From contig CAJUCK010000003.1 in the NCBI GenBank assembly GCA_910585395.1, forward strand, positions 84,538 to 89,930: a DNA stretch of 5,393 nt, read 5' to 3'. A program made the position numbers and the translations under genes. A model generated the notes under the pieces. That model saw nothing but the letters and a program-made list of their open reading frames with translations. It had not been told where the DNA came from and ran no database searches. Positions 5,392 through 5,393 of the stretch are shown piece after piece (the stretch's first letter is position 1; the number at the start of each line of letters is the position of its first letter). The DNA is from an uncultured Lachnospiraceae bacterium. Lineage in GTDB: Bacteria; Bacillota; Clostridia; Lachnospirales; Lachnospiraceae.

Positions 5392-5393
5392 CC

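Noticed and set aside
5323..5393. Purine (guanine) riboswitch before purE
   Set aside because: Such elements are common before purine genes in Firmicutes, but the promoter-to-start distance is too short and none of the conserved aptamer core is present in these 71 bases. One further upstream, outside the window, cannot be excluded.
1..5393. Mobile elements, CRISPR arrays, tRNA or rRNA genes
   Set aside because: No transposase or integrase motif, no regularly spaced repeat series, and no tRNA- or rRNA-like sequence was recognised on either strand. All genes look like core or two-component chromosomal genes.

Overview
This window looks like an ordinary chromosomal segment of a low-to-moderate GC Firmicute, most likely a Clostridia/Lachnospiraceae gut bacterium. 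The basis is the AT-rich intergenic DNA, strong AGGAGG-type ribosome binding sites before nearly every gene, and the clostridial style of the PurE, PurD and response-regulator proteins. The genus cannot be fixed from the sequence alone. Every supported gene is on the minus strand, so transcription runs from the right edge to the left.

Right part (about 5393 down to 1776): a compact purine biosynthesis cluster in the order purE, purM, purN, purD. A good extended -10 promoter lies just upstream of purE (5355-5382). purM and purN overlap by 7 bases; the other gaps are 45 to 65 bases. PurD makes GAR, PurN formylates it, PurM closes the imidazole ring to give AIR, and PurE handles the carboxylation product on the way to CAIR. 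These are steps 2, 3, 5 and 6 of the pathway to IMP. The purC, purF and purH genes that often sit inside this cluster in Firmicutes are absent here, and no purK is visible.

Middle (1733 down to 978): an AIM24-family (DUF124-like) protein follows purD by 42 bases on the same strand and is probably read on the same transcript. Its true start is three codons inside the longest possible frame, because the Shine-Dalgarno sequence abuts the first ATG. A hairpin with a 10 bp outer stem at 871-919 is the best candidate for the end of this transcript.

Left part (977 down to 1): a 254-base intergenic region carries the hairpin, an 11-bp-spaced TTAA repeat, and a palindrome lying on a likely extended -10 promoter. 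These lead into an OmpR/PhoB-type response regulator strongly resembling VanR of glycopeptide-resistance operons. The first codons of a probable partner histidine kinase overlap the 3' end of the regulator, in the same manner as vanR/vanS, and run off the window edge. Whether any resistance genes follow cannot be seen.

I did not find a new defence system, mobile element, RNA gene or CRISPR array. The most interesting points are the VanRS-like pair at the edge, the AIM24 gene attached to a purine operon, and the repeated or palindromic motifs on the two promoters.
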